Part shown: in pieces, positions 26,622 to 35,891 of the stretch
Layout: every line of letters begins with the position of its first letter
Numbering within the stretch: the first letter of the stretch is position 1
DNA from: Bdellovibrionaceae bacterium UBA2316
GTDB lineage: Bacteria; Bdellovibrionota; Bdellovibrionia; Bdellovibrionales; Bdellovibrionaceae
Assembly: GCA_002345205.1 (NCBI GenBank)
Contig: DDVI01000072.1
Coordinates: 56,129 to 102,647, forward strand
Length of the DNA stretch: 46,519 nt
Direction: 5' to 3'
The notes under the pieces: model-generated
The model's input: the letters and a program-made list of their open reading frames with translations, nothing else
What the model was told of the DNA's origin: nothing
Databases searched by the model: none
Translations under genes and position numbers: made by a program

Positions 26622-27671
26622 ATGAAATACGAACCGGTACACTATCATGATTATTTAGGTCTAGATAAACTCCTTAATAGCCAAAAGCGCCGCTCGGAAG
26701 AATTCGGGAAGCCAGCTCATGAAGAGTGGCTTTTCATTTCCGTTCACCAAGTTTACGAAGTTTGGTTTTTTCAAATTCTAAAAGAAATTCAATCGCTCTT
26801 ACCCCTGTTCAGTCAGCCGACTATTCCTGAGCGCGATATGGGAACTATTTCCCATCGTATTAACCGAATTCTTACCATCTGCAAAAACTTAACGAGTCCT
26901 CTTGATATATTAGAAACGATGACACCTCATGAATTTCTAGATTTCCGGGACTACCTATACCCTGCGAGTGGGTTTCAAAGCGCCCAATTTCGTATGATCG
27001 AAGTTCTTTTAGGGCTAAAAGCGGAAAACAGACTCAAGCTAACGGAATCACCGTTTTATGATCACTTAAAAGAGCCATTACGCTCAGAGCTGTTACAAAT
27101 GATGAAAGGCAATACTCTTTTCGATGGTTTAGAAAACTGGTTAAGTCGCACTCCATTTTTGAAAACTGCAAAATTTGATTTTGGCACCGAATACAAAACG
27201 GCCCTGATCAACGTCTACAATGAAGATCTAGACGTTATAAAGAACAATCCCCGCCTGAGTGAAGCCGATAAAGACCGAAGCGCTAAGAATATTCAAACAT
27301 TCATGGACCAAATTGATGTCGTATTTGATGAAGAAAAGTATAATGCTCTTAAAGCCCAAGGCCAATTTCGTTTTAGCTTTAAAGCGTTCCAAGCTGCGCT
27401 ATTTATTTCACTTTACCGTGATGAACCTATTCTTCAAGTACCGTTCAGCATCTTGAATGCGTTGATGGATATTGATGAAGCTTTAACAACCTGGCGCTAT
27501 CGCCATGCCTTGATGGCTCACCGAATGCTTGGACGAAAGATTGGTACTGGGGGCTCAAGTGGGACTGATTACCTAAAAGACACCGCAGAAAAGCATAAAA
27601 TCTATACTGACCTATTTAACATGAGTTCGTTTCTAATCCCTAGAAGCAAACTACCTCAGTGTGTGATCTAG
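26622..27671 (+). CDS. kynA: Tryptophan 2,3-dioxygenase
   Basis: This heme enzyme opens the indole ring of L-tryptophan to N-formylkynurenine, the first step of the kynurenine pathway. The 349-residue protein carries the family blocks: HYHDYLGLDKLL at the start, SVHQVYEVWF (His42 in the distal pocket), DFRDYLYPASGFQSAQFR near 107-124, and WRYRHALMAHRMLGRKIGTGGSSG near 291-314, with His295 the likely heme ligand. FNMSSFLIPRSKLP is the usual C-terminus. It lies 3 bp after the PLP enzyme and ends the four-gene operon. No standard kynurenine formamidase (KynB) or kynureninase (KynU) gene is in the window. Confidence 0.96.
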   Translation: MKYEPVHYHDYLGLDKLLNSQKRRSEEFGKPAHEEWLFISVHQVYEVWFFQILKEIQSLLPLFSQPTIPERDMGTISHRINRILTICKNLTSPLDILETMTPHEFLDFRDYLYPASGFQSAQFRMIEVLLGLKAENRLKLTESPFYDHLKEPLRSELLQMMKGNTLFDGLENWLSRTPFLKTAKFDFGTEYKTALINVYNEDLDVIKNNPRLSEADKDRSAKNIQTFMDQIDVVFDEEKYNALKAQGQFRFSFKAFQAALFISLYRDEPILQVPFSILNALMDIDEALTTWRYRHALMAHRMLGRKIGTGGSSGTDYLKDTAEKHKIYTDLFNMSSFLIPRSKLPQCVI

Positions 27672-27707
27672 ACTCGATATTTCCCTACGTCTAGCCGATA
27701 TGTATGC

Positions 27708-30680
27708 ATGCTTAAGCGCATGCTTATTTTTCTATTTGTTATTCTATGCGGTTTTTCTGCCGTTGTTTACCTATTAGGCCCATCTTACTTAAAAAGAAAA
27801 GTAAAACTCTATGTTTATGCTCTTGCACGCGTTGAGGCCAGCTATGATCAAATAAAGATTGAATCGTATAATCCAGTTAAAGTTAGCATCACCAACATCA
27901 CGGGAAAGAAAAGCAACGACTTTCACTTTTCAGCCAAGTCGGTTTCCGCAGAGTTAAATTTAAAAGATATACTTCTTAACTGGGGAAACAAGTTTGTGAA
28001 ATTTCACCTGATTATTGATGGTGTGAATGTGTTCTACAAGGACGTTCCCATCGCCGGAATGGAAAAAGAAACCAAATTACCTAACGATATGAATGCTGCA
28101 GCGGCTGCGAATATGCGTGATTTCCTAAAGTCTAGATACAACATTAATGAATTGGATTTACTTATTAAAATTGGCAAATTCGACTACACAGTTCATGTCT
28201 CGGCCGGAAAATATAGACTCTATGGGAACAATACGACTCTTAAAATTTCTAATATTGAAACTCCCATCGATTTCACCCTGAATTCGTATTTATACAGCGA
28301 CGAAAACCTTGGACCATTGAGCAAAGCCTATGTTCCAATCAACATCCATTCACAAGTAACCGTTAAAGATGCCGCCGCCAATATTTTGAAAAGTGAAATT
28401 CAAATTGCCGGAATTAAAAATACATTCAGTGGTCTAGTTGGCTTAAAAAACATGGATTTCGATACTACTCTCAGAACGCAAATTCCAAAAATTGAGGCTC
28501 TTAATTTTTTAAATACTTACAAAGACAAGTTTCCAATTAGTGATGCTCGGGGCTCTGCCGGGTTAGAAATTGTGGTGCGAGGAAATTTGAACAACTTACC
28601 CGCGTCTCAAGTAAAAGGAATTTTCGAACTCAAATCGTTCGAAGCGCTGGCAAAGTATAAAAACGCCGATATAAATATTAATGGTCCACTCGCCCTAAAT
28701 TCGAAAACGTCGTTTACGTTTACAAATATGGTTCCCGCCATTAATTCTACCACTTGGGATTTAAAACTCGACAACTGCACAATTTCCTATAAAGACTTTT
28801 TTCAAAAGCAGCCTGGAGTTCGCTTAACGTCCGAAGGCACGGTGTCTTACATTACAGACCTATCTATCGAACGCTTTAAACTTCTTTTTCATAAATTAGA
28901 TGTGACTCTTAAAGGCTCCGCTAGCCAAAACAAGGCCTCAGACATTTCGATCGCTGTTAAACCATTTAAGCTGCAGGATTTTAAACAGTTTCTACCCAAC
29001 AACAAGAACCACGACATTTCGGGCGACATTGAAGTCGATGCACAGATCAAAGGATTCTTAAGTCAGCCAAAATACTTGTCTGTCAATGTTAGAAAAATTC
29101 AGGCCAACAATATTAAATATTTCTTAAAATATAAAAATAATTTGGTTGCCGTTGAAGGGCCCATTTCTTTGCACTTTTTAGGAAGTCTGTCAGTTGAAAA
29201 TTCGAAGGTATCAAAAGGTTCAATTACCGGCAACAGTGATTTATCGTCCCTAGTGATCACACAAGATAAAACGATTCGAAAAGCAGCGACAGATCCGTTT
29301 AAGTTAAATTGGTTTGTTCAGGCTAAAGACGGACACCTGAGTATCGAAAAACTTGATGTAAATACATTTCTTACTAATTTTAGTTTAAAAGGGCGCCCTC
29401 CTCTATCACAAGAAGACTCCTTTGACTTAACTTTAAACTTAGAGTCACTAAACTGGAAAAAAGCAAAAGCGTATCTTCCACCCAATGAGTGGCTAGATAC
29501 AATTGCTGATATGAACAACAAAGGTTCCATCCAGGTTCGTGGTCGCTTAGATCCATTTGAAATTCAACACTCTAAGTGGTCGATGGATACAAATATGCAA
29601 ACGACGATATCAACATTGGCGATGCCGTTTAATTTCCACCTAACTAACAAGCCTGTGGTGGCCAACGCCCCGCCAGAGCCGGCGCTTACAATACCTGCGG
29701 CTTTTATCAAAGACAGAACCTTACTAAAAACAGTGCGCTGGAATCACAAAGTCAATATTGAAAATGTAACATTCAAGGGCTCTCCGGCTCAGTTTCAAAA
29801 AATATCTTTAGTGGCTAATCTATCTAATAACAATCTAGCCATGCAAGGTGAGATTGGCCAATTTTTCAATGGCAAAATGAACTTTTCGGATGTGGTCGTG
29901 CCTCTCGTCGAACCAGACCCATTAATCTTATTTAAAATGACATCTGCCAATCTGTCATTTTCGCCGCTAGTAGAGTTTGTAATGCCAGAGTATAAGAACC
30001 TAATTTCGGGAGTTAGCAATTTTGAAGTCAAAGGCCACACGAAAATGCCAGGAACTTTAAATTTTAAAAAAGATCTAGCGGCCAAAGGTCGCTTCGTAAT
30101 CCCGGTATCCCAAGTCCACACGATGAATCTTATCAACGAAGTAAAACAGCGATTCGCATCAATTAAAGACTTCGGTGTGCCTTCTGCAGTGAAGGTTGGC
30201 GACATGTCGGCGTCGACTCAATCTGAATTTGAAATCAAAAATTTGAATCTGCAACTAACAAAGTTCAATGCGACCGCGGGAACTAAAGACGAAATCAACC
30301 TAGACGGCAATGTGCAATTTGATCTGAATAGCAAAATAGCGGCCGTTGTAAAATTAGTGAATGTACCCGTTCGGGGCGACTTCCTACTCGCCAATCAAAG
30401 CAAGTCCGGACACTTAGAAATACCAGTCTTTATCGAAGGTAACCTAATGCAACCCAAGTGGAGTTTCGTTGGCAACACTCTAGAAAAAATGACTCAAAAC
30501 TTTATCGAATATCAAAAAAAACAAGCCCAGGCGGCCGTCAATCGCAAAGTCGCAGAAGTACAACAGCAAGCCCAAAATGAAATTAATAAGAAAAAGAAAG
30601 AAGCCGACGCCGAATTTGAAAAGCGTAAAAAAGAATTAGAAAGTGAAGCGCTTAAAAAACTGAATGGTCTATTCAAATAA
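27708..30680 (+). CDS. AsmA-like envelope protein
   Basis: This is a 990-residue protein with one N-terminal membrane helix (about 5-22, MLIFLFVILCGFSAVVYLLG) and a long beta-rich periplasmic part of the AsmA/TamB-like repeat type. Typical short strands recur, for example YDQIKIESYNPVKVSITNI near the start and GHLEIPVFIEGNLMQPKWSF near 905-925, the usual AsmA C-terminal signature. The last 50 residues form a Lys/Glu/Gln-rich coiled coil. Such proteins are thought to bridge inner and outer membranes and move phospholipid. It has its own start after the tryptophan dioxygenase gene (36 bp gap), and its 3' end overlaps the convergent mevalonate kinase gene by 12 bp. Confidence 0.8.
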   Translation: MLKRMLIFLFVILCGFSAVVYLLGPSYLKRKVKLYVYALARVEASYDQIKIESYNPVKVSITNITGKKSNDFHFSAKSVSAELNLKDILLNWGNKFVKFHLIIDGVNVFYKDVPIAGMEKETKLPNDMNAAAAANMRDFLKSRYNINELDLLIKIGKFDYTVHVSAGKYRLYGNNTTLKISNIETPIDFTLNSYLYSDENLGPLSKAYVPINIHSQVTVKDAAANILKSEIQIAGIKNTFSGLVGLKNMDFDTTLRTQIPKIEALNFLNTYKDKFPISDARGSAGLEIVVRGNLNNLPASQVKGIFELKSFEALAKYKNADININGPLALNSKTSFTFTNMVPAINSTTWDLKLDNCTISYKDFFQKQPGVRLTSEGTVSYITDLSIERFKLLFHKLDVTLKGSASQNKASDISIAVKPFKLQDFKQFLPNNKNHDISGDIEVDAQIKGFLSQPKYLSVNVRKIQANNIKYFLKYKNNLVAVEGPISLHFLGSLSVENSKVSKGSITGNSDLSSLVITQDKTIRKAATDPFKLNWFVQAKDGHLSIEKLDVNTFLTNFSLKGRPPLSQEDSFDLTLNLESLNWKKAKAYLPPNEWLDTIADMNNKGSIQVRGRLDPFEIQHSKWSMDTNMQTTISTLAMPFNFHLTNKPVVANAPPEPALTIPAAFIKDRTLLKTVRWNHKVNIENVTFKGSPAQFQKISLVANLSNNNLAMQGEIGQFFNGKMNFSDVVVPLVEPDPLILFKMTSANLSFSPLVEFVMPEYKNLISGVSNFEVKGHTKMPGTLNFKKDLAAKGRFVIPVSQVHTMNLINEVKQRFASIKDFGVPSAVKVGDMSASTQSEFEIKNLNLQLTKFNATAGTKDEINLDGNVQFDLNSKIAAVVKLVNVPVRGDFLLANQSKSGHLEIPVFIEGNLMQPKWSFVGNTLEKMTQNFIEYQKKQAQAAVNRKVAEVQQQAQNEINKKKKEADAEFEKRKKELESEALKKLNGLFK

Positions 30681-31562
30681 TTCGATCGTTTCAAAATCAA
30701 ATTTATACTTAATTTTATCAGTCCATAAACTTAAAACGTAACCACCACCGCCACTACCCGTTGGTTTGGCCGCCAATGCACCTTTAGATTTCAAAAGTGA
30801 AATATGCTGATCGACGGCACCGTCGGCCAACCCCCACTCTTTAAAACACTCATACCCCGCATTCAAGATCGTCACTAACTTTTTGGGATCTTGGTCAGCC
30901 TGAGCGCTCGAAAACAATTTGATGGCGTCTAAAGTGACTTGAATCATTTTATCATCAACGCGCTTACCAGATTCTGGATCTGCCTTAATGAAACTATTCA
31001 CCTTGTTAACACATTCTTTTGTAATACCTTTTTGTCCCGTGTGACTTAGATAAAGTTTAAACGGATTTTGAACATTCAAGGTCTCGATGATATTTGGACG
31101 TTTAAATATTAACGGCTTTTCGTGCAACACCACAGCAATATCAACGCCGCTACTTTCGCCATGAAAAATATTTTCAAGCTGACGAGCAAACTCATATATA
31201 TCAGCCGCATTTAGAAAACCTAAATAATGAAACCAGCGACTAAAAGCCACACACAAACTTGAACTTGCACCCATTCCAGAGCCTAGTGGCAACTCATTTT
31301 TAAACTCAATATCACCTGTTAGGTGCTCATTTTTACGATTCAAAAGTTCAAGGGCTTTAGCTAAAACTCCTGGAAATAACTCTTCAATATCAGATGCGTT
31401 CTCGCCAGAGGCTTTAACTGTCAAAGGTGCTGATGTTTGATTATACTGTAAATCTAGTATCTTTTTAAATAATGGAAAAACCAACGCCGGTCCGCCACGC
31501 AGAACCGTATGTTCACCTGAAAAAATCCATTTTCCATACGTCGTCGTACTGAAGCTAGACAC
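30669..31562 (-). CDS. mvk: Mevalonate kinase (GHMP family)
   Basis: Mevalonate kinase phosphorylates mevalonate to 5-phosphomevalonate. The 297-residue GHMP kinase has YGKWIFSGEHTVLRGGPALVFP at the N-terminus, the glycine-rich ATP loop PLGSGMGASSSL near 91-102, GESSGVDIAV with the catalytic Asp near 137, and PTGSGGGGYVLSL near the C-terminus. The start is GTG at 31562, after an AGGGG box, and overlaps mvaD by 8 bp. It is the last gene of the mevalonate operon. Its stop overlaps the AsmA-like gene coming the other way, and I see no terminator between them. Confidence 0.9.
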   Translation of the reverse strand: MSSFSTTTYGKWIFSGEHTVLRGGPALVFPLFKKILDLQYNQTSAPLTVKASGENASDIEELFPGVLAKALELLNRKNEHLTGDIEFKNELPLGSGMGASSSLCVAFSRWFHYLGFLNAADIYEFARQLENIFHGESSGVDIAVVLHEKPLIFKRPNIIETLNVQNPFKLYLSHTGQKGITKECVNKVNSFIKADPESGKRVDDKMIQVTLDAIKLFSSAQADQDPKKLVTILNAGYECFKEWGLADGAVDQHISLLKSKGALAAKPTGSGGGGYVLSLWTDKIKYKFDFETIELFE

Positions 31563-32535
31563 TTTGGGCCCCTGTAAACAACCAAGAATTAATAAATGTA
31601 TTTTGCGGAAATAGTTCAGCTAAATTTTGTAGATCTTCGCGATGGTCTGGCAATGTCAAGAAATGAATATTATTACCAGCATCCATAGTAATTAGCATCT
31701 TGGATTTTAATTCGCCATTAATCTGATGTAAACGTTTTAGGACAGACATAGTTTTGTCGTTGCGATAACTAAAGCTTGGCACACTAGTTTCAAAAAGCTG
31801 ATGCATTTCTTCAAACTCTTCGATCGCTAAAGCACAGAATGCATTCCAATCTTTGTTCATGTTTGCAGTTTCAAGCAACTCTAGACGACGTTTCACATTT
31901 TTTTGACGTTCAGTAAATAAAGGGCTCGAAGGAACACGGACATGCGCATCCGATGACGATACTTCTTTTTTTGTAGAGTCTAACAGTATCACACTGTGGT
32001 TAAGGTCTTTGAACTGTCCGTTCCACTTCTGAGCACCATCCGTTTCCCACACCGCCCAAGGGTCAAAGAAACTGCGACACGAAGAACCTGAACCTAGTCT
32101 CGATATTTTGGACATTGCTTCTGCAGTAGCTTTACCGTTCGGCCGAATTTTTTCAAATTCAGTCGCCGCCGCCATTGTTAGCGCCGCAAAGCTAGAACTT
32201 GAGCTCGCAATTCCACAATCCGACGGAAAATTATTTGCCGACCTAACTAAGTAGGATTGCTTGACACCCCAAAGATCTTTGATACGAGACAAGTGATTTA
32301 GGAATTTAGTTTTTCCTTTTTCACTCAGTTCCATTGATAATAGATCGTCGCCAGCTAAGGGTTGCCATTGATCGTTTTCACCCGCGATAGGTTCTATGGT
32401 TACAAAGGAACGCAGATGATTCAACGTATAGGAAATCGACGCATTTGTTGGCAAATTCTGCTGCGCACTGGTTTTACCCATATACTTGATGATCGCAATA
32501 TTTGACGGTGCTGAATATACCTTTGATTTTAGCAT
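31555..32535 (-). CDS. mvaD: Diphosphomevalonate decarboxylase
   Basis: MvaD converts mevalonate 5-diphosphate to isopentenyl diphosphate with loss of CO2 and phosphate. Signatures are clear: YSAPSNIAIIKYMGK near the start, the ATP loop GIASSSSSFAALTMA, RLGSGSSCRSFFDPWAVW, and TMDAGNNIHFL near 280. I prefer the ATG at 32535 (326 residues), which overlaps the phosphomevalonate kinase stop by 7 bp, because MLKSKVYSAPSN is the usual N-terminus. An in-frame ATG at 32562 would add nine residues. The AGGAAG box lies rather far (about 13 nt) from 32535, so the start is not certain. Confidence 0.93.
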   Translation of the reverse strand: MLKSKVYSAPSNIAIIKYMGKTSAQQNLPTNASISYTLNHLRSFVTIEPIAGENDQWQPLAGDDLLSMELSEKGKTKFLNHLSRIKDLWGVKQSYLVRSANNFPSDCGIASSSSSFAALTMAAATEFEKIRPNGKATAEAMSKISRLGSGSSCRSFFDPWAVWETDGAQKWNGQFKDLNHSVILLDSTKKEVSSSDAHVRVPSSPLFTERQKNVKRRLELLETANMNKDWNAFCALAIEEFEEMHQLFETSVPSFSYRNDKTMSVLKRLHQINGELKSKMLITMDAGNNIHFLTLPDHREDLQNLAELFPQNTFINSWLFTGAQSV

Positions 32536-33464
32536 AATTGTACTCTGACTTCCTGATCCCATAAATCGCTGCGATCGTACGCTTCATTAAAGTTCATTTC
32601 ACTTAAAATCAACCGAATGCGAGCGTGTTCGCCGCGCATAAAGGCGACAAACACTATATCAGCACCTAAAGCGCCACAGCCTTTAGCAAAAGCGACTTCC
32701 GAGTGCTTATTTAACGAATTTAATATTTCAAGTGTATTGGGATGAACTAAATCGAGCGACTGCAAACGCTTGTTCCATGTCTTTAATTCTTCTAAAAAAC
32801 CTGTAGGATCTTTTGTTTGAAGCGACACCATCATTTTATCTGACAATTGCGATAGCCCTTTTAAGGACTCTGTTTTCAATTTTCCCAAGTGCTCATGGGT
32901 CGCTACTTTAAAACCAGTCGGAACGATCAAAAAATCTAGATCCGCAAATGGCCATTCCATACGCTGATAATTGAATTGAACGGCACTATCCGTCGAAAAA
33001 CGTTTCACCGTACTCACTGAGCCTATCAATTGCGACCAAAGATCATAACCACTTGGCAATTGTGATTCAGGAACTGACGGGTTTAGTTCTCTATTAACAT
33101 CTTGATAGTCTTGCCAAATAGATTTGAAAAATGAACTTTGCGAAATCGTCGTTTCTGGCGCTTGCGTTTGGCGTTTAAAAAATGAAAGACCAATAAATTG
33201 GGCCGTACTCGCACCAAATCCGCCGCGGCCTTTATAGTTATCTTTAAAGGTAACGTTCCATGACGAGTAAAACGATTCATTATTTTTATAGTAAAGTCCC
33301 GCCGGTGATTGCGGATGGAATGGACACTCTTGAGGCTGATTCGTGGCTTCGAATTCAATATCAAAACCAGGCTTAGTTGTAATCAGCATAGCCGTTCCAC
33401 CGACTAACGCCGCGTACTCTCCAAAGCAAAATGTCTTTCCGGGTATTTGAAGGTGGTATTTCAA
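32529..33464 (-). CDS. Phosphomevalonate kinase-like GHMP kinase
   Basis: The 311-residue GHMP kinase opens with IPGKTFCFGEYAALVGGTAML and has the glycine-rich loop GRGGFGASTAQFIGLSFF near 80-97. The position between HMG-CoA reductase and MvaD, with mevalonate kinase later in the operon, makes phosphomevalonate kinase the natural role, converting 5-phosphomevalonate to the diphosphate. It is shorter than the usual bacterial PMK (about 360 residues). The start is TTG at 33464, after AGGATG, 13 bp after mvaA. The role rests mainly on operon position. Confidence 0.8.
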   Translation of the reverse strand: MKYHLQIPGKTFCFGEYAALVGGTAMLITTKPGFDIEFEATNQPQECPFHPQSPAGLYYKNNESFYSSWNVTFKDNYKGRGGFGASTAQFIGLSFFKRQTQAPETTISQSSFFKSIWQDYQDVNRELNPSVPESQLPSGYDLWSQLIGSVSTVKRFSTDSAVQFNYQRMEWPFADLDFLIVPTGFKVATHEHLGKLKTESLKGLSQLSDKMMVSLQTKDPTGFLEELKTWNKRLQSLDLVHPNTLEILNSLNKHSEVAFAKGCGALGADIVFVAFMRGEHARIRLILSEMNFNEAYDRSDLWDQEVRVQLC

Positions 33465-33477
33465 AACATCCTACTAA

Positions 33478-34770
33478 CTACTGTGGAGGCATCGTGCGCA
33501 TTTCACGGAGCGCTTCAACCGCGTTGGACATCGTAATACGCTTTCTTGCCACCAAGATTTCTTCTAGTTTTTTTTGCAGGATTGGAATCTCTGAATCCGT
33601 CGCGCCCGCGCCCAAAGACAAGTTTTTAATATGAAGTTTCATATGCCCTTCAATAATTCCGACCGTAGTTAGAGCTCTTAGAGCTCCTAGATTCTGCGTC
33701 AGACCAACAGCACCACAAATACGGCTTAAATCATTGGAGCTATCAATATCCAATATCTTTAACGCTAATTTTGAAGTCGGATGTAGACGAGTGACCCCAC
33801 CCACCGTGCCCAGAATAATCGGAGCTTTCAATTCACCACTTAAGATACCTTTGCTAAAGCGCCATTTTGATAATGAAGTATAGTGACCAAATCGCGCCGT
33901 GTAGGCATGCATACCAGCCTCGACTGCACGCCAGTCATTTCCTGTCGCGATAACAATTGGATCGATCCCATTTAAGATACCTTTATTATTGGTAGCGGCA
34001 CGGTAAGGATCAAGTTCTGCGAACAAACTCGCTTCTTCGATCTTTTCACCTAACTCAGTGTCCACTTTGATATTAATATTTACTTGAGTTAGTTTTGAAT
34101 CCACCAAATTAGACAGAATACACATAGTGACTTTTTCACCCGTTAATTCTTCGATTGGTTTCTTTAAGTATTCACACACTTGATTGATTAAGTTCGCACC
34201 CATCGCTTCGCATGGGTCCATGTAAACATGGACAATTCCCATAAAATGACCATCAGGTCGCATTATTTTTCTAACTTGAATATCACGAACGCCACCACCA
34301 CGCGCTACGAGTGAAGCGACAGCATCACGGTTAGCGATTGTGATAAAATGATCTTTGTTTTTTAAAATGACGTTTTCAAAACGAGGAAAATCTTTGATTT
34401 TTGCAAGCTGGATCTGGCCGATGATATCATCACCTGTCACTGACGTTTTAATTTCGCCATTTTCTTTTACCCATTTTGCAGATTTGCTGGCCGCTGCAAT
34501 AATGGATGTTTCTTCAACCGCCATTGGAATTAAACGATCCACACCATCGATTCTGAAATGTGTAGCTACACCCATCGGCAATTGAAAATAACCGATAGCA
34601 TTTTCAATGAAGTTTTCACCTAACGAGATGTCTTTAACTCCACCCGTAGAAAGAAATGCAATGTCTTCGTCTTGAATGAACCCCATTTCGCGCAAACGAA
34701 ACAGGCGTTCCTGATAATCTAACTTCGAAAACCCGCTAAACAAGTTATCTAAATTTTTCTTATTTGACAT
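33478..34770 (-). CDS. mvaA: HMG-CoA reductase, class II
   Basis: The enzyme reduces HMG-CoA to mevalonate. The 430-residue soluble protein is of the bacterial class II type. The catalytic Glu block PMAVEETSIIAA is at about 82-93, the cofactor block reads CEAMGANLINQVCEYL, the Lys/Asp block is NKGILNGIDPIVIATGNDWRAVEAGMHAY, and the C-terminal catalytic His lies in EGHMKLHIKN. The cofactor block has CEAMGAN where most class II enzymes have DAMGAN. I chose the ATG at 34770, after TAAGGCG; it overlaps the fni gene by 11 bp. An in-frame upstream ATG at 34800 lies inside fni without a ribosome-binding site. Confidence 0.95.
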   Translation of the reverse strand: MSNKKNLDNLFSGFSKLDYQERLFRLREMGFIQDEDIAFLSTGGVKDISLGENFIENAIGYFQLPMGVATHFRIDGVDRLIPMAVEETSIIAAASKSAKWVKENGEIKTSVTGDDIIGQIQLAKIKDFPRFENVILKNKDHFITIANRDAVASLVARGGGVRDIQVRKIMRPDGHFMGIVHVYMDPCEAMGANLINQVCEYLKKPIEELTGEKVTMCILSNLVDSKLTQVNINIKVDTELGEKIEEASLFAELDPYRAATNNKGILNGIDPIVIATGNDWRAVEAGMHAYTARFGHYTSLSKWRFSKGILSGELKAPIILGTVGGVTRLHPTSKLALKILDIDSSNDLSRICGAVGLTQNLGALRALTTVGIIEGHMKLHIKNLSLGAGATDSEIPILQKKLEEILVARKRITMSNAVEALREMRTMPPQ

Positions 34771-35872
34771 AAAACGCCTTACTTTTCCTAAATGAATCAA
34801 CGTTTCTATAACCGCAACAGAACATCGCTATTTTTAATTCTCGATAGGTTTTATCGTAAAAACTAAACAGATTATCCGTACTTAGTTTTTTCTTTTTCAT
34901 ATCAATAACTAAACTATTCAACCAAGGCTGAGCCATTCCCACTAAATGTGATCCCATGGCTATCATTTTAGCAGCATCAAGCCCTGTGCGAACACCGCCA
35001 CTACCCCAAAACTGATAAGAAACAGAGTCTTTATCGTGAAAACCCATCCACTCCGTTATATCATAACCCCAGTCAGAAAACACAAATCCTGTATCTAATC
35101 CTAAAGATTTTTTAGGGTATCGAAGAGCTTCAATTCTAGCCCAATTGGTTCCCCCCTGGCCTGAAAAATCTACCGCATAGATCCCAGTCTGATTTAAACG
35201 AACCAGGTCCGCCTGGGAAAACCCGAAGCCGACCTCTTTGACTATGACGGGAATCCCGATCGATTTAGTTAATTTTTCAATCGTTTTTAAACCGTCTTTA
35301 AACTGGGGCGTCCCTTCTTTTTGGATACACTCTTGTAGGGCATTACAATGCACAATGAGGCCGGCGGCTTCTATATTGTCGGTAATTCTCTTTACCTGAT
35401 CGATCGGCGTTGTGATGAGCTGGCTTAAACCTAAATTTGAAAGCAAGATAGCCTTAGGGTACTTCTTGCGAATACGTTTCCACTCATTAAGAGCGTTATC
35501 ATCAGTCAGTTCTTTGCGCTGAGAACCAACACCCATTAAGATTTGCTTATCTTGGCTAAGCTGAGCAAAAGCTTCATTAATAGGCTCACCTAAGGAGGTT
35601 CCTGAGGTCATAGAGCTAATAAAAAAAGGAGCTGAGAGGTTGGTTCCATTAAACTCGGTCGAAAGATCAACCTCGTCAAAATTCATTTCCGGAAACGCCG
35701 TCGATTTAAGAGAAAGATAATCTAAAACCCTAAGCTCAGTAGTTTGGGTAATATCATCAAGAGAAAGAGACAAATGATCCGACTTACGAGAATCAAAAGA
35801 AGGATCGCTCGAATTATTTTTTTTTGAAATAGCTTTTTTACCGGACGACTTATTAGATATTTTTTTCTTCAA
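34760..35872 (-). CDS. fni: Isopentenyl-diphosphate isomerase, type II (FMN)
   Basis: Fni interconverts isopentenyl and dimethylallyl diphosphate using reduced FMN. The 370-residue TIM-barrel protein shows RKSDHLSLSLDD, the FFISSMTSGT strand, SGQGGTNWARIEALRYPKKS near 225-245, and the FMN-phosphate loop GSGGVRTGLDAAKMIAMGSHLVGMAQPWL. It carries an N-terminal Lys/Ser-rich extension of about 30 residues that most homologues lack. The apparent start is TTG at 35872, preceded by GGGGATGA; no ATG is available in frame nearby, so the start is less sure. It is the first gene of the mevalonate operon and is separated from rplT by hairpins. Confidence 0.93.
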   Translation of the reverse strand: MKKKISNKSSGKKAISKKNNSSDPSFDSRKSDHLSLSLDDITQTTELRVLDYLSLKSTAFPEMNFDEVDLSTEFNGTNLSAPFFISSMTSGTSLGEPINEAFAQLSQDKQILMGVGSQRKELTDDNALNEWKRIRKKYPKAILLSNLGLSQLITTPIDQVKRITDNIEAAGLIVHCNALQECIQKEGTPQFKDGLKTIEKLTKSIGIPVIVKEVGFGFSQADLVRLNQTGIYAVDFSGQGGTNWARIEALRYPKKSLGLDTGFVFSDWGYDITEWMGFHDKDSVSYQFWGSGGVRTGLDAAKMIAMGSHLVGMAQPWLNSLVIDMKKKKLSTDNLFSFYDKTYRELKIAMFCCGYRNVDSFRKSKAFYVK

Positions 35873-35891
35873 TTTTCATCCCCGAAAATAA

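Noticed and set aside
29795..30205. Minus-strand frame of 136 codons
   Set aside because: It is antisense to the AsmA-like gene and shows no signature or ribosome-binding site.
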